Below are positions 46,136 through 58,612 of a DNA stretch of 64,000 nucleotides, piece by piece (the first letter of the stretch is position 1; the number at the start of each line of letters is the position of its first letter). Under the pieces are notes generated by a model. The model was not told where the DNA came from. It ran no database searches and worked only from the letters and a program-made list of their open reading frames with translations. This stretch comes from Epiperipatus broadwayi (lineage: Eukaryota; Onychophora; Udeonychophora; Euonychophora; Peripatidae): assembly GCA_028023455.1 (NCBI GenBank), contig JAQFVV010012395.1, positions 6,510,001-6,574,000 on the forward strand. The letters run 5' to 3'. The position numbers and the translations under genes were made by a program.

Positions 46136-49100
46136 TTAAGTCTTCCCATATTCTGCCCCATCCCATTTCCACAACATAAACTTTGTCAACTCTATGGCCT
46201 TTATATCTAAATCCCCCTTACCTCTTCGCAAATCCAACATAAAAACTAATAACTCACTTTCTGTATAGTCATTTTGTTCATGTCTATCCTCCCATAACTT
46301 CATTATCTGTACCCTTTCTGCTTCCAAGCATTTACATTCAATCAACAGGTGCCTAATATTTTCTATACCTTTCTTACACAATCTGCACACTAAATTATCC
46401 ATGGTTTTCCATTTACATGTATATTCTCTTGTTGCTAAAGATCCCGTTCGAGCCTTAAATAATAAACTACTTTCCTTACTATTATCATAAATTAACTCAC
46501 ATCCAATATTCCGTTTACTTCTATATATATTTAAACTCTTCTTACCCTCCATACTAGTTCCCCATCTCTCCAACTCCCTATTTTTTATTAATGCTTCTAT
46601 TCTTTTATCCCATTCCTTACCACTATAACACTCAACAATCCTCCTAATACAATCAACCCACCTTTTATACAAGTATACTGATATAAATTCTTTATCCAAA
46701 TCTTTCACATACCGCATTACCTTTCTCACCCATCTTGTTACCTGCCCTTTACTCAAAACCCAATTGAATACTATTTTTGCTATTCTTTTACTATCCATAA
46801 ACTGCAACCTACCAAATATTTTCATTTTACTTTTTGCATCTCTCATATAAAAACTTGACCATCCCATTCTCCTTGAATTGCCTCCTTTGCTGTCCACAGC
46901 TCTGCATCTAATGCATGTCTTCCTACTTCCCTTTGTACTTTCTCTAAATAATCCAAAACCCTTTTACTAACACATAATGCATCATTACCATATGTTAACC
47001 CTGCTACTGCAAATCCCTTCCATACTATTCTAGCTATATAATATTTATTATATGAAAATACTGTTAGTTTCTTTACCAAACCCTTTATTTTCTTTGCTTC
47101 ATTTATCAATTTTTTCTCCCATTCATCCAAGCAATTTTCCTGATTACATAAGATGATTCCCAAATACCTATATCTATCCACCACCCTTAACTTTATATCC
47201 TCCAATAAAAATTCTACATCTTCTCTTTCCCCAGTATTAACCATCATTATATTTGATTTTTCTTCACTAAATTTAATCCCCATCTCTCTACCCACCCTTG
47301 CACATGTTCTCAACATAATTTCCATACCTTCTCTTCTTTCTGCACACAAAAAGATATCATCTTCAAAAAAAAGACCCGACAAAATATATACTCCCTTGCC
47401 ACCTATTAATGGTATCTCTACCCCTCTTCCTAGTCTTTCTATTGCTTTCTCCATTTCACTCAAAAACAAAATAGATGACATAGGGCATCCTTGCCTTAAT
47501 CCCACCCCATTTTTAACTTTAACTGATTCCATATCCCCTAACTGGTAAGTATAATAATTATTTTCATATAATTTCTTAATAATATTTACTAAAGCTTCAT
47601 CCATTCCCAAATTGGCTAACCTTACCCATAATCTATTTCTATTTACTTTATCATATGCTTTCTCTACATCTATAAAATCAGATATAATGATCTACCAGAA
47701 TTCCTACTCATCTCCATAAGTTGTGTAACTACAAACAAACTATCTCATATACGCCTATCTGTCCTAAAAACCTCCTTGCTTTTCCCCACTACATTATTCT
47801 CTTCCATCCATTTTACAACTCTTCCAGCTACCATATATGAAAAAACTTATATAAAACTGATGTTACCGCTATTGGTCTATAATTATTTAACTTTCTATGA
47901 TCCTTACTCTTCCCTTTAAATAATAATCTTATTCTTGTATTACTCCAACTAACCAGAAAAACTGTCTTCTGTGCCATTTTATTAAAACATGATAATAACT
48001 TTGCTTTTGCTCTATGCCCTAAATTCATTACCATCTCTGCTGCCCATCCATCTAAACCTCTCGCCTTTCCACTTTTCAATCTCTTCTCTGCCTCATTCAA
48101 TTCATTTTTTGTGAACCTAATATTCCCATTACTAACTGCTTTCATTTTTTCTATCACTACTTCCTTCACATTTAACATCTTTTCTATATCCATTACATAT
48201 CTATTTAAGATTCTCTCTACCTCTTCTCTAGAGCTACACTCTATTCCCTCATCATCTATTAATACTATCTCTCTTTTCCCTACATTTCTCCTTTTAATGT
48301 AATTCCAAAATTTTTTACTCCCATCTCTTCCACTTTTATTAATATCCTCCAACAATTTACTATTTAACTTCATCCTCTCTCTATAATTATCCATTTTAGC
48401 CAACTTCTTCTTTTCTAAGTACTTTCTCCATTTAGCATTAATATCATTTTCACTTTCTTTGTTCTTAATAGCACACTTATATTCTCTGCATGCTTTTTTC
48501 CTCTCTTTTACACTTTTACTAACTCTCATTTTTTTATTACTTTTATTCTTCTGCATATTCTCAACTAAAATCCTATTTGCCACTTTTTCTATTTCATCAC
48601 ACCATTCCTTATACTCATCCCCATCCAACTGCTCCATGGTTTCTTCAACTTTTATTTTATATTTCCAACTTATTCTTATCATTCACTCTCCATCCATATC
48701 TTTCACTATTATTTCTACCTTTATTTCTATCCTCCATCACATTACTAACCATTTCTATTACAATAAAATTATGATACACTATTACATACTCTCTCTTCAT
48801 TATCAAACACCTTAATTTTCCGTATTTTATTCATTCCCTCTTTCTCTACCAATACATAATCTATTGTGTGACATACATTATTCCTAGATCATGTGTATTG
48901 TCCCTCATACATATTTGATAAATTCCCAATGCTCAAATTTACTCTTTGACAAAATTCCTTCAAAAACTGACCATTCTTATTATCTACATCATCAATTTCT
49001 TCAATATGTCCATTCATATTCCCTATAACCATTATTCTCTTCCCCTTTTCTTTAAAAATTTGTATATCCTTAATTAGGCATTCATATATACTATTATTCC

Positions 49101-49575
49101 ACTCCATTACAGTTTGACTATCTTCAGTAGCTATATACACTACAGCCACCATCCATTCTTGTCTACCCAACCTTATTTCAAACCACAAATGCTCTTGACA
49201 TTTAACAATATTTAAATATTTCCTCAATATAACACCTATACCACCACCCCTTTTTTCTTTTTCTTTTCTGTTTACACCCTGCCATACCACCTCTTCCAAA
49301 ATAGGTTCTTTTCCTTCTCTTAGATGAGTTTCCACTACTGCTAATACCTCCAGCTCTTCATTTTCAATTGCTTTATTTAATTCCAGCCACTTTTCTGGTC
49401 TCCTACCACCTTGCATATTCAAAAACCCAATTTTAATAATTTTTTCTTTCCTAACTATTCTTTTATAAATTCTTCTGATTCTTTCTTCTCCATTACGTTT
49501 ATAACAAACTTTCTTACCATTAATCTTACAAAACCATTCCCTCTCCACATCTACACTTATATCTAAATCAACCAT
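46136..49575 (-). pseudogene. LINE ORF2: endonuclease and reverse transcriptase
   Basis: ATG at 49575. The APE-type endonuclease has IGFLNMQGG, VVETHL (catalytic Glu) and VIGNMNGHI, where the usual GDFN Asp is Asn. A TGA at 48891-48889 interrupts it, then TIDYVLVEKEG continues in the same frame (TGA may be a decayed CGA). After a shift the linker and reverse transcriptase run from 48682: SGKARGLDGWAAEM, NNYRPIAVTSVLYK; then, after another shift, DFIDVEKAYDKVNRNRLW (about 47690-47640, catalytic Asp) and GLRQGCPMSSILF (47520 region). FFEDDIFL is the catalytic loop with both Asp residues, Ala changed to Glu. The C-terminus has GWSSFYMRDAKSKMK and a knuckle, CRLCKKGIENIRHLLIEC (about 46395-46340). 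It nicks target DNA and copies the element RNA there. About four lesions and the endonuclease change make it inactive. Confidence 0.85.
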
Positions 49576-49645
49576 CTTTTGCTTATTTCTTATATCCCCT
49601 CCGTCTTGTTTTTGATAATACTACAATTTAAAAGCCCACCCCCCT

Positions 49646-50653
49646 TTAAAAGTTTCCCAAATTATATTCCTTAAATATCAAACTCCCTAAAACTTCACTT
49701 CCTTGTTTTCCTAAGTGCAATCCATCTCTACTATACAACTCCCTCTTTCCAATAAACCAATCCCATACATCCACAAACACAACATTATTTCTCTCACACA
49801 ATTTTTTCACTCTCTCATTTATAGAACATGCCCTATCTAACAAATACCTCTTATCAAATCTTGGTAATACTCCAACTACCCCTACTCTTCCTTTAATCTC
49901 CCTCAAATTTCTAATCAATTCTACATACTCATCCATTACTCTCTCTGATGGCTCTAACAAATTATTAGTCCCTACCATAACATATACATTTCTACTACCT
50001 AGCTTTTTTACTTTATCTGTCACATCCCTAATTTTTGCTCCAGGCATACATACTCTAACATATCTGCTTCTATTTTCCCTTGCAATTATATTCCCACATT
50101 CTCTTATTAGTGAATCTCCTATCAACACTGTCTCATAATCTACTTTCTCTACCCCATCTGTAACCTTGTCTATCATCTTCTGGACCTCCTTATCCATTTC
50201 TTCCTTATCAATTCTACTCAATAATTCCTTTATCTCCTCATACTTTGTCTCTAACAATTTTAATTTTACTTCTACATCCTTCACTTCTTCCTCTATCTTA
50301 CTTATTCTCTGTCTAACCATCTCCATTGCATTGCTACTTTCTCCACCCATATTTCCTGTCACTCCACTAAAACCATACTCTGTCCTATCTTCCTTAACTA
50401 CATTTTGCTACCTCTCCTCTGACTTTCTCTCTAAACTACCTATACTTAAAAACCACTTTCTTACCTCTTTAATCACATTTACACACTGACTATATAACCA
50501 GCAACCTGTCACATCCTTCCTATTCTTATTCAAACATTTCAAATGATAGACCTCAGCATACACTGTACATTCTATTAATGCTCTTCTAATTCCTTTCTGC
50601 CGATCGTATATACACTGTGCCAAACAAATGCAATCCATATTCTTATTTTTCAA
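49646..50653 (-). pseudogene. LINE ORF1: PHD-like finger, coiled coil, SGNH esterase
   Basis: About 335 codons in one frame with a single in-frame TAG at 50410-50408. Residues 6-60 form a PHD-like zinc finger (DCICLAQC...ECTVYAEVYHLKC...CWLYSQC). After the stop a heptad-like helix, RISKIEEEVKDVEVKLKLLE, gives a coiled coil for self-association. The C-terminal 150 residues are an SGNH/GDSL hydrolase: GDSLIREC (Ser), VMVGTNNLL (Asn block) and YSRDGLHLGKQG (Asp and His). In CR1-type elements ORF1 binds element RNA, and the esterase is thought to help membrane or particle interactions. All esterase catalytic residues are present. An ATG near 50638 is the likely start; an upstream stop lies near 50690. 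Confidence 0.8.
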
Positions 50654-50690
50654 TTCACCTATTGTATATTTGACTTTATAATGCTTCTCC

Positions 50691-51229
50691 TATTATTCAA
50701 ATACCCTTATACGGAAAAATAAAAACTTTTTAATTTTTTCCCAAACTTTATCAAACTATAACCACTTATTTTCTAATGTTAGGCTTCCCAAACATTAACT
50801 TTTTTATCAAAATAAATGTCTCTTTTAAAATTTAAAAAAACCTTCATGTTTATTCTACTTCAGTGCTGACATCTATTATAAGTCTGAATAACTTAATTCT
50901 TACATAATGCTACATTTCATCATTACTTCATAACAAATCCTGGAAGAAACAAGAGATGCTCTGAAAATGTTAGTTAAGAATTTAACAAAAAATACACTGA
51001 TGATCGTGTATGTATTTTCATCATAAATGATTACTGAAAAGAAACTGTTAAAAGTTCAAAATCTATTTTCTATCACACCCTCTTAACATGTACATAGTGA
51101 TTCAATTAAAATGTGAATTCAGAAATGGCATTATAGGCAGCTTGGAGAGAGAATCAATCACTAGTCACTTTTTCATTCACACTTTGTATGCACCACTATT
51201 TAAATTCAATAATACCCAATTTAGTTTAG
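50691..51229. other. AT-rich DNA, nothing recognised
   Basis: It may include the LINE's untranslated 5' end; no motif is visible. Confidence 0.35.
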
Positions 51230-51335
51230 CATAGTGATAGAATAACAGCCTTTAGAGTCGAAGGTTCCTGGATCAAAGCTTAATTCATCCCAGTTCTTAT
51301 AGTCACATGACCTTGCAAGAAATAAACCCTACTTT
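51230..51335 (+). mobile_element. Degenerate tRNA-like SINE
   Basis: TTTAGCATAGTGATAGAAT (about 51223-51245) resembles an A box, and GAAGGTTCCTGGATCAAAGC (about 51259-51279) a B box, at tRNA-like spacing. There are no clear target duplications. It differs from the two SINEs at 4.6 and 32.6 kb, so it belongs to another family. Confidence 0.45.
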
Positions 51336-52019
51336 TTATTTACAATCCAATGATATCCTTTCCAAGATCATATTGCTAATCATTTGCTAAATTTAACATC
51401 ACTCAAAAAATCTTTTTCTATTCCTTCTAAGTTTCCTTATACAAATTAGAAAACATTCTATGCTATTCTGAAAGTCGATCTTTTGAACTATCATCTTCTC
51501 TCTTTTGTATTTTTAATTTTCTCACAATATGTGGTTATTATTCATTTATCTTCAACATGATTTCATTCTCCATTCCATAATCATGGACTTTCATTATCCT
51601 ACATCAATGCAACATTTCTAGAAGTCAGTTTGACTTTTTCAGTTTTACTCAGATTCTACTTCTCAGATGTAAAGCAATCACATTCCTTTTTTTCCATTGA
51701 CATTTTTTATTGAACATTATATTGGTGTTATCAGACTACTTCTTTTACTGTCTGAGATATTCTAAAAATTCATATCTTTAGTATTTTTAAACCACAGCCA
51801 ATATTAATTTTTCCATGCCTTATAGTATTGGTGCAACCATATTCAGCTGGAGTTGTTTTAGCTTCAATTCTAAGAAAGTTCTTACTGTGTGATGACTGCC
51901 AGTACATCATTTAATGAAATTTTCTTCTTTAAGTTTCAGTACAAAATAAACTAGCAAAAGTTAACATAAGTGAAATATTATTCTCTTTTGAGACCATCTT
52001 TACAGAATTAAATAATGTG
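51336..52019. other. Unassigned DNA
   Basis: Some LINE-like residues can be imagined on the minus strand near 51600-51690, but not enough to call. Confidence 0.3.
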
Positions 52020-52440
52020 ATTCTTGAACTGTATGAAACTTTACATGATGGAAAGTAGATATTTAAGAATTTCACAATGGGAAACTCGGGCCACAGTGAG
52101 CACTAGACTGGCTCAGCATAGAAATATATATATACAAAAGCTACAACTAAGGGAGAGGGCAGCTCGGTATTTCCTGACCATCAACAGGAGCACAAACACA
52201 GATTTGAGCCATCTAAAGCTGACATCGTATGCACAGAAAGAAACTATATCAAGAGAAAGATCAAAGAGGCATGTTACATCACCAGCAATGCCAGGTCAAT
52301 AAATAGAAAAGACACATGCTTCGCGGTTTCAAAAAGGTGGATGTTATAAGCAATTTGCATGCATTTGCATAGAGTCAACAGCCTAAAAAAAGGACTATGA
52401 TTATGGAGTTGCAAAGGCTCCGAAAGCGCTAAGTCCATAA
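52020..52440 (+). pseudogene. Penelope-like 3' end (copy 3)
   Basis: 52080-52130 reads ETRATVSTRLAQHRNIYI, the segment after the YIG motif of a Penelope GIY-YIG endonuclease (compare ETKAPINIRLAQYRY in copy 1). After a shift, NYIKRKIKEACYITSNARSI (about 52242-52301) and RKDTCFAVSKRW (about 52302-52340) match the RRKIKEAFYI...RGDTCFDISKKG segment of copy 1. The GIY half is lost or scrambled. The 52380-52440 tail also resembles the tail of copy 1 (TATGA-TATG...CCTCGAAA/CTCCGAAA). Confidence 0.7.
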
Positions 52441-54159
52441 AATAGAAGCTTACTAATAATAAACTTAAAGTTTCACCTCAGTTATTAATTTTAGTTTATC
52501 AGTAATATGATAAAAGTATAAGAATCTGCTTTAATGTCAGTAATGGTTGTCATTAGAATTAGATGTGAAAGTTAAATAAGGTTACTATAAAAAAATGTAG
52601 AAGATTTTTAAGAAAAGAAACAAAACTCTAGATGTAACAGATGATTAACATAACAGTGCAATTTGATAGACAGTATATGAGCTTCATCAAGTATCACATT
52701 ATCCAAACATTTCTTTTAGAATATAGCCTCCAATAATATTGGCAACCTCTGATATACTAAGTCATATGGTTCAATGGAGCAACTATTGTAAAACTTAAAG
52801 TAATTAAACAAGACTAGATAGTAAAACCACAGTCACACATCTAGCTTATTTCTATCTGTTGGCTGTTTCCAATGAAAAATGGGATAAGTTAGCAATATTT
52901 CATTCTATCTTTTAATCTTATTGGATAGAATATTTACATTATATTTTACAAAAGTTTCTCCAACTCTAGGCATGCAATATTAAATAAATATGAAGATATT
53001 TAAAATCAAAGAAATTCAAGTAGTAGCAGGCTTTGACTTTTAAGAGTTTTTATTACTTCTTAGTTTGCAAAATATAGACCATGAAAATAATATGAAATGG
53101 AAAAACATTTTTGTACCACACTTTAATTCAAACTTTGATCTAATTAATAAAAAGACATAATTATTGCATTAAGTGAAATATAGATTCTAAGGTTATTTAG
53201 TTATCGAGAATATCATGTTAAAAATCAGTATTCAATTTAAGTTCATGAAAATGCCTTATGTAGATGTTCTGGCTGGAAGTTGAAAAACCATTCGGTATCA
53301 CATCTTAATTTAAAAAGTTGATTGAAATAATAAAAATCCATTAATTGATGCATGAACTAGAATAGCAGCTAATTTATAAATCAGACTTTTACTCATGAAC
53401 CCTGCGTTTTACCCAGGATGTTATAGAATTATTAATTCAATTTTTTTAAAACTTGAAGTGAAAAATATTACCACATGAAGAAATCAAAAGTTAACTTCGC
53501 ATTAGCCTTTTTAAATCATTCATTATAAATCTTTTCATCAACTTTAAAGTACATTCTTTATCCTACAGATATGTAACCATAGTAATCATCACCGAGATAA
53601 GATTTCTCACGAATCTCAATAGTTTTATGGCAGTGATCCAAATTTCAGCGTAATATTTAACTTATGTAATCATCATTTTCAAATATTAACAATCCTCTGC
53701 AGGGTTAAGACATACTCAAGTTTTAATTCAGTTCCTTTAATACTTAACTTATCTTTCCATATGACCAAAATCTTTATTATCTCTTCCACTGATTATCTTT
53801 CCATATGATCAGAAACTTTATTATCTCTTCCACTGAGCTCTCATATAGTTTGGGACTTTAGTTGTCCATTTATTGACATTTTTTCTAATGACATATATAA
53901 AATAACTCTATTTCAGCTTTTCTTTCAATAACATCAAAATTATTTATTTGTTCTATCATATATTGTTTTCAACCCATATTTGTTAATCCTAATATATTTT
54001 TCCATGCTTCAGTTTATGACTTGAAGTCTCTATATTGCTATTTTATTAAGGAACAAAGTCTCAATAAACACTGGTTAAACAAATGACATTTAAAAAAAAT
54101 CTATTTCAAGCATATGGTCACATTTCCTTTTATTGTCAAATTATTTTTATCAAAAGCAG
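52441..54159. other. AT-rich DNA, no supported gene
   Basis: A short direct repeat of about 50 bp, starting TTTCCATATGA, at about 53752-53845. Nothing else recognised. Confidence 0.4.
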
Positions 54160-55565
54160 TCATTTTAGTAACAATATAATTTACAAGCACAGTTTTCATT
54201 AGTAATTCTTTAATCATCAGTCTTTGAAATGCACTGTTCAATCATGTTACCAACTCACTGATGTTATATATATGCAGTATTTTCACAAATCCAAATGCAA
54301 GATAGACACTTTTTAAAAGATAAGAATGTTTGTCTTATCTTTATATCTAAATGCAATTATGTAGGTCAATCTAAAGCATTTCAGAATGAGAGCATGAAGA
54401 TTTAATCTTCATAATTTTACATTCATTAAATTATTAATTTATAGTTAATCACAGCAAAATTTCAAATTTACGCTTGGTAAATATTAAGGATGTTAGAATC
54501 AATTTAATAATAATATAATTTATAAGTGCAGTTTTCATTAGTAATTATTTAATCAGAAGGTAATCAGCTTTTGGCATGCACTATTCAATCAAGTTACCAA
54601 CTCACCAATGTTATATTGAGTATGCAGGGCATCGCGCTTGTAAATTATATTATTAAATTGATTCTAATATCATCTAATATTTACCAATTGAAATTTGAAA
54701 ATTTTGCTGGGATTAACTATAAATTAATAATGTAACGGACAGAAAATTATGCAGATTAAATCTTCATGCTCTCATTCTGAAATGTTTTAGATTGGCCTAT
54801 ATAATTGCATTTATTCAAAATTATCCCAAATTCACAACTCAACCAAACTAGCCAAGAAAATAAAGTCTAAAACACTATCAATGGTTTCACTGGTATAAGC
54901 AGACATCTCAAATGTAAAGAACTACAAAATTACAACATATTTAAATTAAACATTACCCACAATTCCACTTACCTCTCATACATCATTAATATTAAAAAAA
55001 ACTTTTAAATAAGTTAATTGCTTCAAAATAAAGATTCTTCTTTTAATTTCATTTCTCTCAAAGAGGACAACCTTAGTTTCATCAAAATTAATAGTGTTGG
55101 ATTTAGGTACAAAGATAAGACAGCTGTTTTTATTCTTTAAAAAATCTCTGTCTTGCATTTGGGTTTGAGAGTATCCTGCATACTCATTATAACACCGGTG
55201 AATTGGTAACATAAATTGAACAGAGCATATCGAAGGCAGATTGATTACAGAATTACTAACGAAAACTGCAATTGTAAATTATACTATTAAATTGATTTTA
55301 ACATCAGCTAATATTTATCATTCAATAAATTTGAAAATTTTACTAGGTTTAACTATAAATTAATAAAGACAGAAAGAAGATCAAATCTTCATGCTCACAT
55401 TCCAAAATGCTTTAGAATGACCTATATAATTACATTTAAGTAAAAAAATAAAACAGCTGTTCTTATCTTTTAAAAAGTCTCTATTTGGGTTTGATAGTTT
55501 CCTGCATAATTACTATAATATCGGTGAGTTGGTAACACGATTAAACAGTGCATGTCAAAGGCGGA
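54160..55565. repeat. Cluster of direct and inverted repeats
   Basis: Two blocks recur. Block Y (for example CACTGTTCAATCATGTTACC then AACTCACTGATGTTATA) occurs forwards at about 54230-54270 and 54585-54620, and inverted at about 55190-55240 and 55510-55555. Block X (AATGCAATTATGTAGGTCAA through TAAATTATTAATTTATAGTT to GAATCAATTTAATAATA) occurs forwards at about 54350-54520 and inverted at about 54640-54812 and 55265-55440. The order Y-X-Y | X'-gap-Y'-X'-Y' makes a large broken palindrome centred near 54637. Some Y copies read as related peptides such as DFLKDKNSCFIF and CNYVGQSKAF, so the unit may come from a once-coding element. Confidence 0.75.
54976..55212 (-). pseudogene. Coding-like segment within the repeat cluster
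   Basis: A 78-codon frame: HRCYNEYAGYSQTQMQDRDF, LKNKNSCLIF, INFDETKVVLFERNEIKRRI. The last part resembles the segment near the end of Penelope-type GIY-YIG domains (IDF-N-KV---E-N--KR-I-E), but the YIG core is not visible here. The first half is shared with the other Y blocks, so a relation to a real protein is likely, while the family is uncertain. Confidence 0.3.
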
Positions 55566-55879
55566 TTATCTTCTAATTACAGATTCAAAAGCAGTCCCAT
55601 AAGTTTAATTCTATTATTAATTTCAATGATTATATTTTGGTCAATTAATAGTTTGATCAAAATATTTTCAGTTGTTAACTTCTTACTATGACCTTTTCTT
55701 CTATGAAATCTATCAAATATTATTTTAGCATTTTAGAAATTATCTTTAACCCTATTTTCTGACAACTTTCTAGCAAGTCCTACAACCCTGAATTCCTATT
55801 TGTAAAAACAATGTAGAACAATAATTTATATAATCTATTTAGTTTTATTATCATTACTTTTCATTTCAATCCACAAAAT

Positions 55880-56240
55880 GCCCTATAAAAATTTTGTAAT
55901 ACTAGATTTATTGTGATGTTTCTTTTTATCAATATTAATTTTTTTAGTGCATTATCTAAATTTTTTTATAAAATTGTGAGATAATGCCATGATGTGTCAA
56001 AGCTTTAAATGGATATCTATGCTTATAGAGTCAAATGTCTTTTCAAATCTACAAATTTATTACAAAATGCAATTCATATACAATAGTTTCTGTATATTAT
56101 CTTAATATTTGGATGTGATCTACTATGCTCTAATCATTTTTACATACAGCTTATTTTTTTGGATTGGCTTACTGACAGTAACAATGTCCATAATTTCTAA
56201 TATTCTCTTTTCTATCTTCCTTAAATATCTGTATTTTTAC
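55880..56240 (-). pseudogene. LINE reverse transcriptase scrap
   Basis: The minus strand reads VDHIQILR (about 56123-56100) and YTETIVYELHFV, then after a frameshift CRFEKTFDSISIDIHLKALT (about 56055-55990) followed by HHGI. This is the motif A region of LINE reverse transcriptases (D-I--LR-i-E...l-V-FiDFEKAFDSI...AL-HYGI). The catalytic Asp before FEKTF is replaced by R. Upstream NIRNYG (about 56200) would be the N-YRPI segment. Confidence 0.65.
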
Positions 56241-57860
56241 TTCATTCTTCAATAAATATACTGTTATGGATACCCCTAACATCTTTTCAATACCTATTAC
56301 ATACCACATGGTCCAATCCGAATCCAAGACCCATGATATTAGCATTATTTATTAATTGCTAAATTAATAAATATTAAAGCATACAAACTGACAAACCATT
56401 AATTCCAACATACATTTGAATCCCTGCTTAATTATACTACAAATAAATATTTAAATTATCAGACTTTGGCAATTATCACTTTGTTAAATGTGTTATGATT
56501 CAAACACTATTTAACAATGCACGGTGAATAAGATCAGATAAATGAACGCAATCAAGAAATAAAAGCTAATATTAAAGAAAAAAATATATATCAAATAAAA
56601 TTTTTATTGTTATTAACAAATTACTTATATTAACATTCATCAAAAATGACATCAACAATGGATTGAAATGATGATCACAAGCTTACTGTTAGTTGAACAA
56701 TGAGTTTCTTCTCCAAGAGATAAAATTTCTTATCTGCTGAAGAACCTACAAATTTTTGTATACAGAATTCGAATTTAAAATTCAAAGAGAAATATCAACC
56801 AATTTTGAGTGGAAATACTATTAAAAACCAATAGTTGAATATCTGAGAAAGAGAGAATGAATGTAGATAATTAAAATGAACTAAATGATGAATTCGAAAT
56901 TAAAATCTTCACAAGTAAGTTTGAAATACTCAAACTTCTGAAATATCGGTAATTCTCAATTATAGATTGCAATATCTAGATTCAAAGATATACAATAATA
57001 TAAGAAATATTGGCATTACTTTATTCAAAACAAATCATTAAAGCAAAATATAAATAATGATAAAAATATGCATTGCTAAGTGCAAAAGCAACATCAGCAA
57101 AAGAAAGTCATCATGCATGGAGCTATAACTTATCCTAATTGGAATGGAATTAATCTATCACTCCACACCAGAACTATGAAACATCAAGTCAATTCGTAAT
57201 CAATGGATCCTATAACTCTCTGCTTCAAAGCAGACATTCCAAGGCTATCACGGATAACTTACCTGATGGATGTTCTAGAACACTTACAAGTTATGATCTA
57301 CACTTGAAATGGATTAACATGGATTACTGGAATGATTCACTAGGACAATTTTCCTTATAAACTTAAAAACCAAGTTAATGTTGTCATCATTCACTTTATT
57401 TATTTGTATATTTGATATAATAATTTTTTTTAACTTTAATATAGGGGCAAAAGGGGGTAATATCAGTGTCGGTATGTAACATAATGAAGAAATAATTTTA
57501 TCCTTTAATATAAGCAAAATTAAATATAATTTACGATGAGCATTTGATTACAATATGTATTTAATCCAAACATTTATATATTTGCAACACGTACATTTTT
57601 CTTTGTTTGCTCATATTAATAGTTGTGTTAAATGTTTTCAGTATATTTGATTAATTATCTGTCATAAATGATCTTCCTTGTGTATATCATGAGTATAACA
57701 CATTACAGGGAAATCCCAAATCACCACAATGACTGATAGGAATCTAAGATACTAAGCTAGTTAAAATAAATGAATCAAGAGTTTCGAGTAAAAATTTTAG
57801 AAAGTAAAGATGATTACGGTAATTGTATATATAGTACAAATCTTATTTATGTTAACAGGC
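56241..57860. other. AT-rich DNA, no supported gene
   Basis: No frame or repeat that I can support. Confidence 0.4.
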
Positions 57861-58612
57861 GCTGTGTCCCCAACGAAGACTGGGCGACCAGCAAACAAAT
57901 ATAAATAAAAGAACTCAACAAAATAACAGTAATATTTTAAGCAATAGTAATTTATGTGAAATTCATCGAGCTTAAGTCCAGGTTAATTATTTGCCAGAAA
58001 ATACTATTTACACAATTAATGAAAAGCTATTAATCACTTTACCTTCACTACTGTCTATAGGCCTAAATATACAACCCTCGATAAGCTTTTTGAGGCATTT
58101 TAAAATAATAATAAGACCGGAGCGGTCTGTTAAGAACACTAATCAGCTTAGTGACCTTCAGGAGCAGAGATCCTGGGAAAAGAAATCCTTTGATGATGAT
58201 CTACTGCTCTTCGACTCGTGGATACACTACTAATAGCAGCAGCCACAGAAAAAGCAATCAGTCCTTTTTGTCTAACTTTTTATATCATCCCCTCCTTTGT
58301 TTCTCTTATCTATTCTGGAGTAAATTCTTGAGGTTTAATTAGTTGAATTATTAGTTTGTTATCATACAAATAATTCCTTATCTTTAATTACACAATTCCT
58401 TATTTTCTTAGGAATTTATTTCCATATCTACCAAATTTTATAATTAATTAAAATTTATGAATTCCTTTCCATAAGGTAATTTGTAAGCTCGGTTTTATTA
58501 ATCAATATATATGTGCATCCATGTTTGTTTAAAGTATGTTTAATTGCAAAATATTTCTTTTCAACGATTTATTATTTAAAATTAAAGATTAAACATTCTT
58601 TAATATTTTACA
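57861..58612 (-). mobile_element. Solo LTR related to Gypsy-3
   Basis: About 750 bp aligning in order with the Gypsy-3 LTRs: GTGTCCCCAA, GACCAGCAAAC, TTTTGAGGCATTT (only the right LTR retains the same TTGAGGCATTT), GAGCGGTCTG, CAGGAGCAGAGATCCTGGGA, GATGATGATCT, CAGTCCTTT, TTCTGGAGTAA, and the end TATTTTACA. No gag or pol adjoins it, so it is a solo LTR left by recombination. It is clearly more diverged than the pair at 59.7-63 kb. No target duplication is evident. Confidence 0.75.

Larger units (their letters stand above)
46031..50690 (-). mobile_element. Nearly full-length CR1/L2-like LINE
   Basis: The best preserved element in the window, read right to left. ORF1 (50653-49646) is followed by ORF2 (49575 to 46136) carrying endonuclease, reverse transcriptase and a C-terminal zinc knuckle. 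The 3' end is a short simple repeat instead of poly-A: four units of TGTGA/TGTAT on the + strand at 46031-46050, as in CR1, L2 and RTE groups. An ORF1 with a PHD-like finger and an SGNH esterase is characteristic of the CR1/L2/Rex1 assemblage. The coding strand is rich in A and G, so the + strand here is strikingly G-poor. Only about five lesions separate it from intact frames. The 5' end is placed by loss of coding at about 50690. Confidence 0.85.

Noticed and set aside
47153-47548. 131-codon + strand frame rich in Ser and Ile
   Set aside because: It is the antisense shadow of the LINE reverse transcriptase on the minus strand.
48459-48815. 118-codon + strand frame
   Set aside because: Antisense shadow of the A/G-rich LINE ORF2; Ser/Phe/Leu-rich because the opposite strand is A/G-rich.
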